64,000 bases of DNA from Paenibacillus thalictri. Lineage in GTDB: Bacteria > Bacillota > Bacilli > Paenibacillales > NBRC-103111. A model generated the notes under the pieces. That model was not told where the DNA came from. It did not search any database and saw nothing but the letters and a program-made list of their open reading frames with translations. A program made the translations under genes and the position numbers. Positions 8,311-15,257 of the stretch are shown here, in pieces (the first letter of the stretch is position 1; the number at the start of each line of letters is the position of its first letter). The stretch is taken from positions 1 to 64,000 of the forward strand of contig NZ_SIRE01000029.1 in the NCBI RefSeq assembly GCF_004307995.1, written 5' to 3'.

Positions 8311-9288
8311 TCATGTATGGAAACGGGTCGAGTGACGGACACTGAGACGGGTAGGCAGCATAATTTGCCGTTTTTCGTACTTCTCCATAACTAAAATTTC
8401 CTGAAACGCAAATACGGCGGCTCTGCCCATCTCATAAATCGGCTGATTGACAGCGGTAAGCGGCGGTTTGGTCAGCGCAGACACTTCATAATCGCCAAAG
8501 CCGGCAAGCGATATTCGTTCCGGAACGGAAACGCCCAATTCGTTAAAGGCGCTTAAGAGATTAAGCGTCTCTCTATGGCTTGTGCTGAAAAAAGCGGTAG
8601 GAGGCTGCTCCAACTGCAGCAGCCGGGAAACCGGGCTTATCAAATCGGAATTTCCCGTCGGTTTCTCGTACATCAGAGCCGGGTCCAGCGGAATGCCGTG
8701 ATCGGCGAGCGCCTGCTTGTAACCAAGGATGCGATCTTCTTCGCAACGGCTTCCTTTAGTGTGCAGCAGGGCAATTCTCTTATGTCCCAATTGGATCAAG
8801 TGATTCACGGCTTCTTTTGTACCGCCGAGATTGTCTACGTCCACCCATGAAATTTCCGAATCACGAATGGTTGCAGCCAAAATAATATGAGGGATTTCAT
8901 GCTCTTTAAGTTCTTCCGGAAGTCTGGATGAAAGGGGAGGATTAATCACGATCATGCCGTGCAAGCTGTTGGAGCGGCAGAAATGCATAATGTTCTGAGC
9001 GTCGGTCTGCACGATGGGGATTAATGTAAGAGTCTGATTTAGAGAAAACGCGGCTTCCATAATGCCATTCATTAATTCGCCCATAAATTCGGGAAACATC
9101 ACTAATGGGGTAACGATGCCGATGGATTGACGGCTGTTGGTGGTTACAGTCGGAAGAAAGTTCATCTGGTTCATGATGCCGATGACTTTGTCACGTGTCT
9201 CCTGGCTCACATCCGGTTTATTGTTAAGAATACGCGACACCGTTGACGTTGAAACACCACATAGTTGAGCAATTTCACGGATATTCAT
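8311..9288 (-). CDS. LacI/GalR-family transcriptional regulator
   Basis: This is a repressor of 325 aa. The N-terminal helix-turn-helix and hinge read NIREIAQLCGVSTSTVSRIL and continue NNKPDVSQETRDKV, and a periplasmic-binding-protein-like effector domain follows. It is the first gene of the sugar-uptake/sulfatase operon and probably controls it in response to the imported sugar. Candidate operators lie upstream at 9354-9368 and 9390-9397. The start has no strong ribosome site but agrees with the family's N-terminus. Confidence 0.88.
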   Translation of the reverse strand: MNIREIAQLCGVSTSTVSRILNNKPDVSQETRDKVIGIMNQMNFLPTVTTNSRQSIGIVTPLVMFPEFMGELMNGIMEAAFSLNQTLTLIPIVQTDAQNIMHFCRSNSLHGMIVINPPLSSRLPEELKEHEIPHIILAATIRDSEISWVDVDNLGGTKEAVNHLIQLGHKRIALLHTKGSRCEEDRILGYKQALADHGIPLDPALMYEKPTGNSDLISPVSRLLQLEQPPTAFFSTSHRETLNLLSAFNELGVSVPERISLAGFGDYEVSALTKPPLTAVNQPIYEMGRAAVFAFQEILVMEKYEKRQIMLPTRLSVRHSTRFHT

Positions 9289-9353
9289 CTAAAATATTTC
9301 CTCCAAAATATGAATTACATTCAAAATAAAGAAATCAATTTACCGATAGTCTT

Positions 9354-9413
9354 CCGGTACAGTACCGGTATTATTTATAATCATATGTTAAGCGCTTCCA
9401 TTTCGATTGTCAA
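9354..9413 (-). promoter_or_regulatory. Promoter and candidate operators of the lacI-sulfatase operon
   Basis: On the minus strand, TTGACA (9408-9413) and TAACAT (9385-9390) are separated by 17 bp. The spacer holds GAAGCGCTTA, whose AAGCGCTT core (9390-9397) resembles a cre or LacI-type half-site pair. About 16 bp past the -10 lies a perfect 7-1-7 palindrome, CCGGTAC-A-GTACCGG (9354-9368), a plausible autoregulatory operator. Confidence 0.55.
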
Positions 9414-9438
9414 TATGGAATTTAAAGCAGTCGTACAG

Positions 9439-9473
9439 TCAAACTATCGCGTGGAGTTTGCCCGATAGTTTGA
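9439..9473. repeat. 11-bp inverted repeat between divergent lacI and cobW
   Basis: Arms TCAAACTATCG (9439-9449) and CGATAGTTTGA (9463-9473) match perfectly around a 13-base centre. No T run follows on either strand, so it is more likely a protein-binding site or RNA element than a terminator. It lies upstream of both divergent promoters. Confidence 0.6.
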
Positions 9474-9493
9474 TTATGTAGTATCATCATCTT

Positions 9494-9514
9494 AAGTGTA
9501 ATTATTACTTTTAA
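9494..9514. promoter_or_regulatory. Zur box upstream of the second cobW gene
   Basis: AAGTGTAATTATTACTTTTA holds a perfect GTAATTATTAC core (9498-9508). It lies about 70 bp upstream of the ATG at 9575 and should confer zinc repression on the two-gene cobW unit. Confidence 0.75.
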
Positions 9515-9574
9515 ATATCATGTCTGGAACGAAGTGAGAATACTATGTTTACATACACCCGAAAGGAGCAAAAT

Positions 9575-10597
9575 ATGCAAATTCCCGTAATTGTGCTAAG
9601 CGGTTTTTTGGGCAGCGGCAAAACAACCCTGCTGCTGCGTATGCTGGAGGAAGCAAATCAACGCGGGCTGCAGCCCGGTATTTTGATGAACGAGTTGGGA
9701 AAGCAAGACGTGGACGGCATGATCTTAGACGGCCGTGGCGGCGCCGCTATGGAAAAACTGCTGGACGGCTGCGTATGCTGCAGCAAAAAAAGCGAATTGG
9801 CCGGGTCGCTTGTCCTGCTGCTGCGGAAAAAGCCGGATGTTATCGTCATTGAACTAACCGGGGTCGCCAATCCCGAGGAAATCGCCGATGCGCTGACAGA
9901 ACCGGAGCTGATCGGCAGCTTGGCATTACGGCAAATCGTTACCGTGCTTGACGCCGAATACGTGCTGGATTACAACAGTATTTTTTCTTCGGACAGGCAG
10001 CTCGTACGCACGCTTCGCAGACAAATCGAAACGGCCGACAGGCTCATCGTCAATAAAACCGATCTTGTCACTCCGTCGCTTCTGCAAAAAATCGAAAAAA
10101 CCGTGCGTAAAATGAACGCACGGGCGCCGATTGCCTTCACATCGCATAGCCGCGCAGAGCTCGCCCCGCTGTTTGCCGGTATTAAACCGCAAACGCCGGC
10201 TGTCCCGGCTTCGTCTGCGTTGCGGTATAAACCGCTGCAGGTCGTCTCGCCTTCAGCCATATCGAAGGCCTCATCGCCACACACCGCCGGCACGGAGCAG
10301 CTGCACGAACATAACCGGTCGTATTCCCGCGTAAGAACGCTCACTTTGCCGGGACGGCTTGCAGAATCAAGCTCGCAAGCAAGCGTCGAAAGCTTTATGC
10401 GCCGCTGGAAACATCAGCTGCTGCGCGCCAAAGGTTACATCGTTTTCCCCCGCAAGCAGCAAACATATCTGATGCAATATGCCGGCAAACGAACATACTG
10501 GGAACCCGCAGCGTATTCAGGAGAACCTTATGTCGTGCTGATTGGCATCGATCTTGACGAAGCGGCGCTGGCGGACGCGTGGAACGCTCTTGTTTGA
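9575..10597 (+). CDS. CobW/COG0523 GTPase, second paralogue
   Basis: This is a 340-aa CobW-family GTPase. It has Walker A GFLGSGKTT near the N-terminus, the metal site GCVCC, guanine motif NKTD and a C-terminal CobW_C region. Instead of the usual N-E-F/I-G-E motif it has NELGKQDVDG. The linker between domains is long and Pro/Ser/Ala-rich with only a few His, unlike the paralogue at 1962-3158. The start at 9575 is set by GAAAGGAG 6 bases upstream; the frame opens at 9545 without a site. It is followed after 64 bp by the third cobW gene. As a zinc chaperone or insertase it would act when zinc is scarce; the client protein is unknown. Confidence 0.82.
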   Translation: MQIPVIVLSGFLGSGKTTLLLRMLEEANQRGLQPGILMNELGKQDVDGMILDGRGGAAMEKLLDGCVCCSKKSELAGSLVLLLRKKPDVIVIELTGVANPEEIADALTEPELIGSLALRQIVTVLDAEYVLDYNSIFSSDRQLVRTLRRQIETADRLIVNKTDLVTPSLLQKIEKTVRKMNARAPIAFTSHSRAELAPLFAGIKPQTPAVPASSALRYKPLQVVSPSAISKASSPHTAGTEQLHEHNRSYSRVRTLTLPGRLAESSSQASVESFMRRWKHQLLRAKGYIVFPRKQQTYLMQYAGKRTYWEPAAYSGEPYVVLIGIDLDEAALADAWNALV

Positions 10598-10631
10598 CAA
10601 ACGCCAGCCATTTATTTTATAGTTATTAATA

Positions 10632-10642
10632 GTAAAAATTAC
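10632..10642. promoter_or_regulatory. Zur-like box before the third cobW gene
   Basis: GTAAAAATTAC differs from the GTAATNATTAC core at one position. It sits 20 bp upstream of the ATG at 10662 and could bring separate zinc control within the two-gene unit. Confidence 0.45.
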
Positions 10643-10661
10643 GTATAAGGAGTGTGGCTTT

Positions 10662-11669
10662 ATGCCAATCGCTGAACAAACCGCCGACCCGCGCATCCCG
10701 GTCACCGTATTGACCGGCTTTTTGGGAGCGGGAAAAACTACGCTGCTGAATCATCTGCTAACCGCCAATCACGGTCAAAAAATCGCCGTGATCGTCAACG
10801 AATTCGGCGAAATCGGGATCGACAACCAACTGGTTGTCGGCGCGGACGAAGAAATATTCGAGATGAACAACGGCTGCATCTGCTGTACGGTGCGAGGCGA
10901 CCTGATCCGCATTCTCAGCGAGCTGATGGCTGCCAAACAAGGCGGCGGCTCCCGCAAAAAAGTTAATTTCGACCGGGTGCTGATCGAAACGACCGGTTTG
11001 GCCGATCCGGCTCCGGTGGCCCAAACTTTTTTCGTTGACGAGCACATCGCGGATTTTTACAAATTGGACGCCATCGTCACGGTTGTAGATGCAAGACATG
11101 CCGATCAACACCTGGATGAAGGTCACGAAGCCCAAGAGCAGGTCGCTTTCGCCGACGTACTGCTGGTTAACAAAGTCGACCTCGTATCCGAGGAGCAGCT
11201 TGCACAGCTGGAACAGCGTTTGCAAACGATGAATCCGCTAGCCAAATTGTACCGGACGCAGCAGTCGGATATTGACGTACATAAGATCTTGGGCATTAAC
11301 GCCTTCGACCTTGAGCAAAAGCTGGAACTTGAACCCGGATTTCTTGAAGAGGAGCACCACGATCACGACGACGAGGTGGCTTCGCTGTTTTTCCGGGAAA
11401 ACCGTCCGCTTGATCTGAACAAACTGGAACGGTTCCTGCAAGTTTGGTTATCCGAGCACGGGGCCGATACTTTCCGTTATAAAGGCATATTGCACATTCA
11501 GGGCGTAAAGCAGCGCATCATATTCCAAGGTATTCACATGCTCTTCGCCTCTACACCGGACAAAGAATGGAAACCAAACGAAACGCCACGCAGCGAATTT
11601 GTCGTAATCGGCCGGAATTTGGACGAAGCGTGGTTCCGTCAACAGTTTGCAGCCTGCATTGCCGGATAA
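10662..11669 (+). CDS. CobW/COG0523 GTPase, third paralogue (YjiA/ZNG1-like)
   Basis: This 335-aa protein has the most canonical family layout of the three paralogues: Walker A GFLGAGKTT, NEFGEIGID, metal motif GCICC, ETTGLADP, guanine motif NKVD, then a short acidic His patch (EEHHDHDDE) and the CobW_C domain. It would couple GTP hydrolysis to zinc transfer. AAGGAG lies 11 bases upstream of the ATG. It is the last gene before a bidirectional terminator shared with the convergent TIGR03943-type gene. Confidence 0.86.
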   Translation: MPIAEQTADPRIPVTVLTGFLGAGKTTLLNHLLTANHGQKIAVIVNEFGEIGIDNQLVVGADEEIFEMNNGCICCTVRGDLIRILSELMAAKQGGGSRKKVNFDRVLIETTGLADPAPVAQTFFVDEHIADFYKLDAIVTVVDARHADQHLDEGHEAQEQVAFADVLLVNKVDLVSEEQLAQLEQRLQTMNPLAKLYRTQQSDIDVHKILGINAFDLEQKLELEPGFLEEEHHDHDDEVASLFFRENRPLDLNKLERFLQVWLSEHGADTFRYKGILHIQGVKQRIIFQGIHMLFASTPDKEWKPNETPRSEFVVIGRNLDEAWFRQQFAACIAG

Positions 11670-11676
11670 GATCTGA

Positions 11677-11722
11677 AAAAGGGACAGTCCCCCATATCAT
11701 TTATTGGGGAACCGTCCCTTTT
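11677..11722. terminator. Bidirectional terminator between convergent cobW and TIGR03943-type genes
   Basis: AAAAGGGAC (11677-11685) pairs with GTCCCTTTT (11714-11722), with an inner CCCC/GGGG pairing. A- and T-rich flanks on both sides allow termination in both directions. Confidence 0.8.
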
Positions 11723-11741
11723 GCCGTTTCAATTTCCGGTT

Positions 11742-12818
11742 TTAGTTGCCGAGTGTCGAAAATTCTTCGGTATACGGGTATACGTACGGCGTTTTGGACG
11801 CCTTGATTTTTTCGATTTTAACGGCGTCGATTTTCATGATTTCATTATCGTTGTAGGTCGTTTTGTCGATTGTTCCCGATAATTTAACCCATGTATCTTT
11901 CGGAAAATTTTTGGCTAACGAAGATTCGACCAAAACGCCGTAAGGAGCGGCATCGGCCGAACAACACTGCATGGCCAGCCTTGAAACGACAAACTGTTCC
12001 GGCTTCATCCCCTCTTCACGGTAAACAAAACCGCTGATCTCCATCTTTTTGCCGACAAAACGGTCCATGTACAAATCCACCGAGGTGAGCAGCTCCATAA
12101 AGCCGCTTTCAGTTATAGAGATTTGATCATGTTTATACAATTTCATTGCCAGCTTAGCGTATGGCTCCATAAATTTGTCGGCCTTAAACATCTCCTGCAG
12201 CTTGGCGTCTTCGTTCGGGATTGCGGGCGGGCCTGCCGCTATTCCTTGGGAGTTTGCGCCTGCATCCTGCAAATCCGAAGCAGCCGATTCGGAAGGCATG
12301 GATTGGACCGCCAGCGAATCTGCGCCGGGTATGTTCGCATTGGCGCCTTGCGCCGCATTGCCTAATGCCGGCGTCCCGGCCTGCTGCGCGGGTTGTGACG
12401 CAGACTGCTGCGCTGGTTGTGACGCGGACTGCTTAACCGCTGCGTTTGCGCTCAAATTCATCCCTTTAACCGAGGCCAGATCGCTGCCCATCACCACATC
12501 CGGCAGCAGCAAGCCAAGCAGCAGGGGACTCGCCAGCAAGCCGTAAACGGCCGTATTCCGCATCAGCGACCGGGACGGTAAATGCTCGCAGTCGCATGTT
12601 GCGGTTTTCCCCACAACGGATCGGTAAGCCAGAAACGCTTGACATACCGCGATGACAAACAACGCAAGAGCGGCGAGTTTAACGTAAGGCATCATGCGGG
12701 GAGCTATGTAATAAACAAGTTTGTCCGCAGCCGCCAGATGCGCCACATAAAAGGAAAACCCGGCCATCACCGCAGCCCTCAGCACATAATGCCATGTTAA
12801 AGAACGTTCTTCTTCCAT
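11742..12818 (-). CDS. TIGR03943-family (DUF1980, YcgQ-like) membrane protein
   Basis: This 358-aa protein has membrane segments in the first 115 residues, a long Ala/Gln/Ser/Pro-rich low-complexity linker with a duplicated QSASQPAQ (24-bp DNA repeat at about 12381-12428), and a globular C-terminal domain with DRFVGKKMEISGFV and a QCCSAD motif. This architecture matches the TIGR03943/YcgQ family, which is encoded with a partner permease and is often zinc-regulated. Cys pairs (CDCE, QCC) could bind metal. It lies 25 bp after the permease gene in one operon. The biochemical role is unknown; a metal or metal-chaperone export role has been suggested only from context. Confidence 0.8.
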   Translation of the reverse strand: MEEERSLTWHYVLRAAVMAGFSFYVAHLAAADKLVYYIAPRMMPYVKLAALALFVIAVCQAFLAYRSVVGKTATCDCEHLPSRSLMRNTAVYGLLASPLLLGLLLPDVVMGSDLASVKGMNLSANAAVKQSASQPAQQSASQPAQQAGTPALGNAAQGANANIPGADSLAVQSMPSESAASDLQDAGANSQGIAAGPPAIPNEDAKLQEMFKADKFMEPYAKLAMKLYKHDQISITESGFMELLTSVDLYMDRFVGKKMEISGFVYREEGMKPEQFVVSRLAMQCCSADAAPYGVLVESSLAKNFPKDTWVKLSGTIDKTTYNDNEIMKIDAVKIEKIKASKTPYVYPYTEEFSTLGN

Positions 12819-12843
12819 TCTGCCACGCTCCCTTGTCAGTTAT

Positions 12844-13863
12844 TTATAAATTCGGCAGCAGATGCTCCGCTGCCATCGCCCCGCCCAACACGGTAACGGC
12901 GACAAGAACGGCCAGCAAACAGACAAACCGCGTTTTGAACACGGAAAACAACATCAAGGTGCTTTTAAAATCCAGCATCGGTCCGAATACGAGGAACGTC
13001 AGCAGCGATCCCGCGGAAAACGTGCCGATAAACGACGTGGCCACAAAAGCGTCGGACGTCGAACAAAGCGACAGCACGTAAGCTAGCCCCATCATGAAAA
13101 TATGCGGCATTACCGCTCCTTGCCCAAGATGCACCAGATTGCCCCTCGGCAAAAAGGCTTGAATCGCCGCCGTGGCGACGGCTCCGAACATTAAAAATTT
13201 GCCCATCTCGATAAACTCGCTTCCGGCATGCTCCAGCATCGAAATCAGTTTACTGCGGTTGTGGCGATGCCCGTCATCCCGATCATGCTCATCTATGGAG
13301 AAGACCGCCGCACTGTGTTTAAGCTGATTTTTGCTTACAAAGGCGTAAACGATCAAACCCACGATCAGGCCGACCGCCAAAGCAAGCCCCATTCGGGCGT
13401 ATACCATCTCCGGCCTGGTGCGGAATGCCGTGTAAGTAGCGGCGTATACGATCGGATTGACGATCGGTCCGACCAGAATGAAAACGACGCCGACGTATAG
13501 CGGCATGCCTTTGGCGATTAGACGCCGAATGACCGGAATAAGCCCGCATTCGCAAACGGGAAACAAAATGCCAAGCAAACAAGCGAACAATATGCCAAGC
13601 AGCGGGTTGCGGGGAACAAAACGCCTGACCCATTGTTCCGGGATCAAAGTCTGCATACACGAGGAAACAAGTACGCCAAGCAAAATAAAAGGAAAAGCTT
13701 CCAGCACGATGCTGATAAACATCGTTTTGAACGATTGCAGCGCCGTCAGGTCCGGCAGCGGGATGCGTGAAAATAAGCCGGGATCCATTGCCGCTAAGAT
13801 CATCAGGCTGATCGCGGCAGTAAACGCAAGATGAATTCCCCACTGCGAAGCAATGGTCTTCAC
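12844..13863 (-). CDS. Permease of the YcgR/UPF0718 (ArsP-like) family
   Basis: This is a 339-aa integral membrane protein with about eight hydrophobic segments and the motif FPVCECGLIPVIRRLIAKG, typical of permeases in the DUF318/UPF0718 family. A His/Asp-rich cytoplasmic loop (DEHDRDDGHRHNRSK) divides the two halves and could sense or bind metal. The start is GTG at 13861-13863 with AAGGAGG 6 bases upstream. It is the first gene of the operon with the TIGR03943-type protein, behind a Zur-like box. The substrate is not known. Confidence 0.8.
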   Translation of the reverse strand: MKTIASQWGIHLAFTAAISLMILAAMDPGLFSRIPLPDLTALQSFKTMFISIVLEAFPFILLGVLVSSCMQTLIPEQWVRRFVPRNPLLGILFACLLGILFPVCECGLIPVIRRLIAKGMPLYVGVVFILVGPIVNPIVYAATYTAFRTRPEMVYARMGLALAVGLIVGLIVYAFVSKNQLKHSAAVFSIDEHDRDDGHRHNRSKLISMLEHAGSEFIEMGKFLMFGAVATAAIQAFLPRGNLVHLGQGAVMPHIFMMGLAYVLSLCSTSDAFVATSFIGTFSAGSLLTFLVFGPMLDFKSTLMLFSVFKTRFVCLLAVLVAVTVLGGAMAAEHLLPNL

Positions 13864-13950
13864 TATGTACCTCCTTACTGTTTGTCAAATTAAGTAATTC
13901 AAACCTTTAAGCATCGTTTTTGGACATCTCGAACACTTCTTATATTAACA

Positions 13951-13961
13951 GTAATATTTAC
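13951..13961. promoter_or_regulatory. Zur-like box upstream of the permease operon
   Basis: GTAATATTTAC differs from the perfect core in one base of one half site. It lies about 90 bp upstream of the permease GTG start. Confidence 0.45.
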
Positions 13962-14005
13962 AATTATCCATCCTGATTTTCCGGCGTTGCCATTGCCTGC
14001 AGATG

Positions 14006-14044
14006 CAAAAAGCCATTTCCCAGGCAATAAGGGAAACGGCTTTC
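14006..14044 (-). terminator. Terminator of the acyltransferase gene (repeated hairpin family)
   Basis: On the minus strand, AAAGCCGTTTCCC pairs with GGGAAATGGCTTT around a 9-base loop and ends in TTTTT. A closely related hairpin with the loop sequence inverted terminates the mgtC gene at 49915-49957. Confidence 0.8.
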
Positions 14045-14080
14045 TGTTCGGGTTGCATACTGCTACTGCGCTTGCTAAGG

Positions 14081-15238
14081 TTATGGCCGTGCGCCATCTG
14101 CTTGGTTCGCTTCAAGCACAGCCACCCGCGCAGCGGGCGGCGGCGTCTTCTTGCTTGTGCCTACTCCGATTTTTCCGATGACGTATTGGCTGATCGGGAT
14201 CGGCTGCAACATTTTAACAACCAATATGGAAGCAAACAGCGAACCGGCCGAAAGAATGGCGATGTTTATAACCGGGTTATCGATCGGCATCCATTTGGAC
14301 ATCATTTTAAACAAAATCGCGGTAAAAAACGGATGGATCAAATAAATGCCAAACGAGTAACGGCTAATCCATACAAGAAAACGCGGCGGCTGCTTCAACC
14401 GCGAAGATAACCAAAACAAGGCGAGAATCATGGCCGTTGTAAAGAAAACCATATCCAATCTTTTAGAAGAAATGACTGTCAGGTAATTGAAGTGCAGCAT
14501 GGCGTACAACCCCAGCGCCGAAAGAACGACAAATGCCAAGAGCAAGCCGCCGTAACGGGATAAAGCTTGTGAAAAAGCTTTATAATTTCTCCCTGCATAA
14601 TACGCTACCGCAAAATAGAAAAGCCAGCCTGGAAAAGGAAACCAGTAAAGCTTATCCCAAATGTAGTAGGAAAACGGGATAGGCGGCTCCTTTACGAAGT
14701 TGAAGAAAGCCAGATACGCTAAATTAATAATAAGTGCTGCAGGTATGACCAGTTTAGAGGATAGACGATCTCTCACGTAGCGGTTAAATACTAAATGAAG
14801 CACGTAAAATTGAAAAATAATCAGGATGAAATATCCATGATATTCCCCAAGCAGCAAATGCCTCCATAAAAATTGAAAGAAATTAAGCAATAACGGCGTT
14901 TTTTCGCTCATCGACACATCAACGGCTTTCACTAACGCATAAAATGCGCCGAACAAAATATACGGCATCAGCAAATATTTCAGTCTGCCCTTCCAGAAGC
15001 TTTTCGGTGTGCTGGCCGGATAAGAAAAAGATAAAATCAGCTCGGAAATAAATACGAAGGTCGGCGTGCCGAAGGTAAGCATCAGCTTCAGCAGGTCAAC
15101 GGCGTGCTGCCCTTCCGGAACCGTTCGGGTAACGGCATGGAGCAGCAAAATGCTGAGACAAGCCACACTGCGTAAGACAAAGGCTTCGTTAATTACAGGC
15201 CTGGCGTCTTTTGCGAGGTTCGTGCGAGTTTCCTGCAT
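14081..15238 (-). CDS. Membrane O-acyltransferase (acyltransferase family 3)
   Basis: This 385-aa polytopic protein has about ten membrane segments and opens with FVLRSVACLSILLLHAVTRT, the family-3 acyltransferase motif with the active-site His near residue 34. Such proteins O-acetylate or O-succinylate surface polysaccharides at the membrane. The start follows GAGGGGG by 8 bases. Its position next to the exopolysaccharide locus suggests it decorates that polymer, which is inference. The C-terminal tail is Pro/Ala-rich and probably cytoplasmic. Confidence 0.82.
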   Translation of the reverse strand: MQETRTNLAKDARPVINEAFVLRSVACLSILLLHAVTRTVPEGQHAVDLLKLMLTFGTPTFVFISELILSFSYPASTPKSFWKGRLKYLLMPYILFGAFYALVKAVDVSMSEKTPLLLNFFQFLWRHLLLGEYHGYFILIIFQFYVLHLVFNRYVRDRLSSKLVIPAALIINLAYLAFFNFVKEPPIPFSYYIWDKLYWFPFPGWLFYFAVAYYAGRNYKAFSQALSRYGGLLLAFVVLSALGLYAMLHFNYLTVISSKRLDMVFFTTAMILALFWLSSRLKQPPRFLVWISRYSFGIYLIHPFFTAILFKMMSKWMPIDNPVINIAILSAGSLFASILVVKMLQPIPISQYVIGKIGVGTSKKTPPPAARVAVLEANQADGARP

Positions 15239-15257
15239 CTTTTTTCCCCCTCATCGA

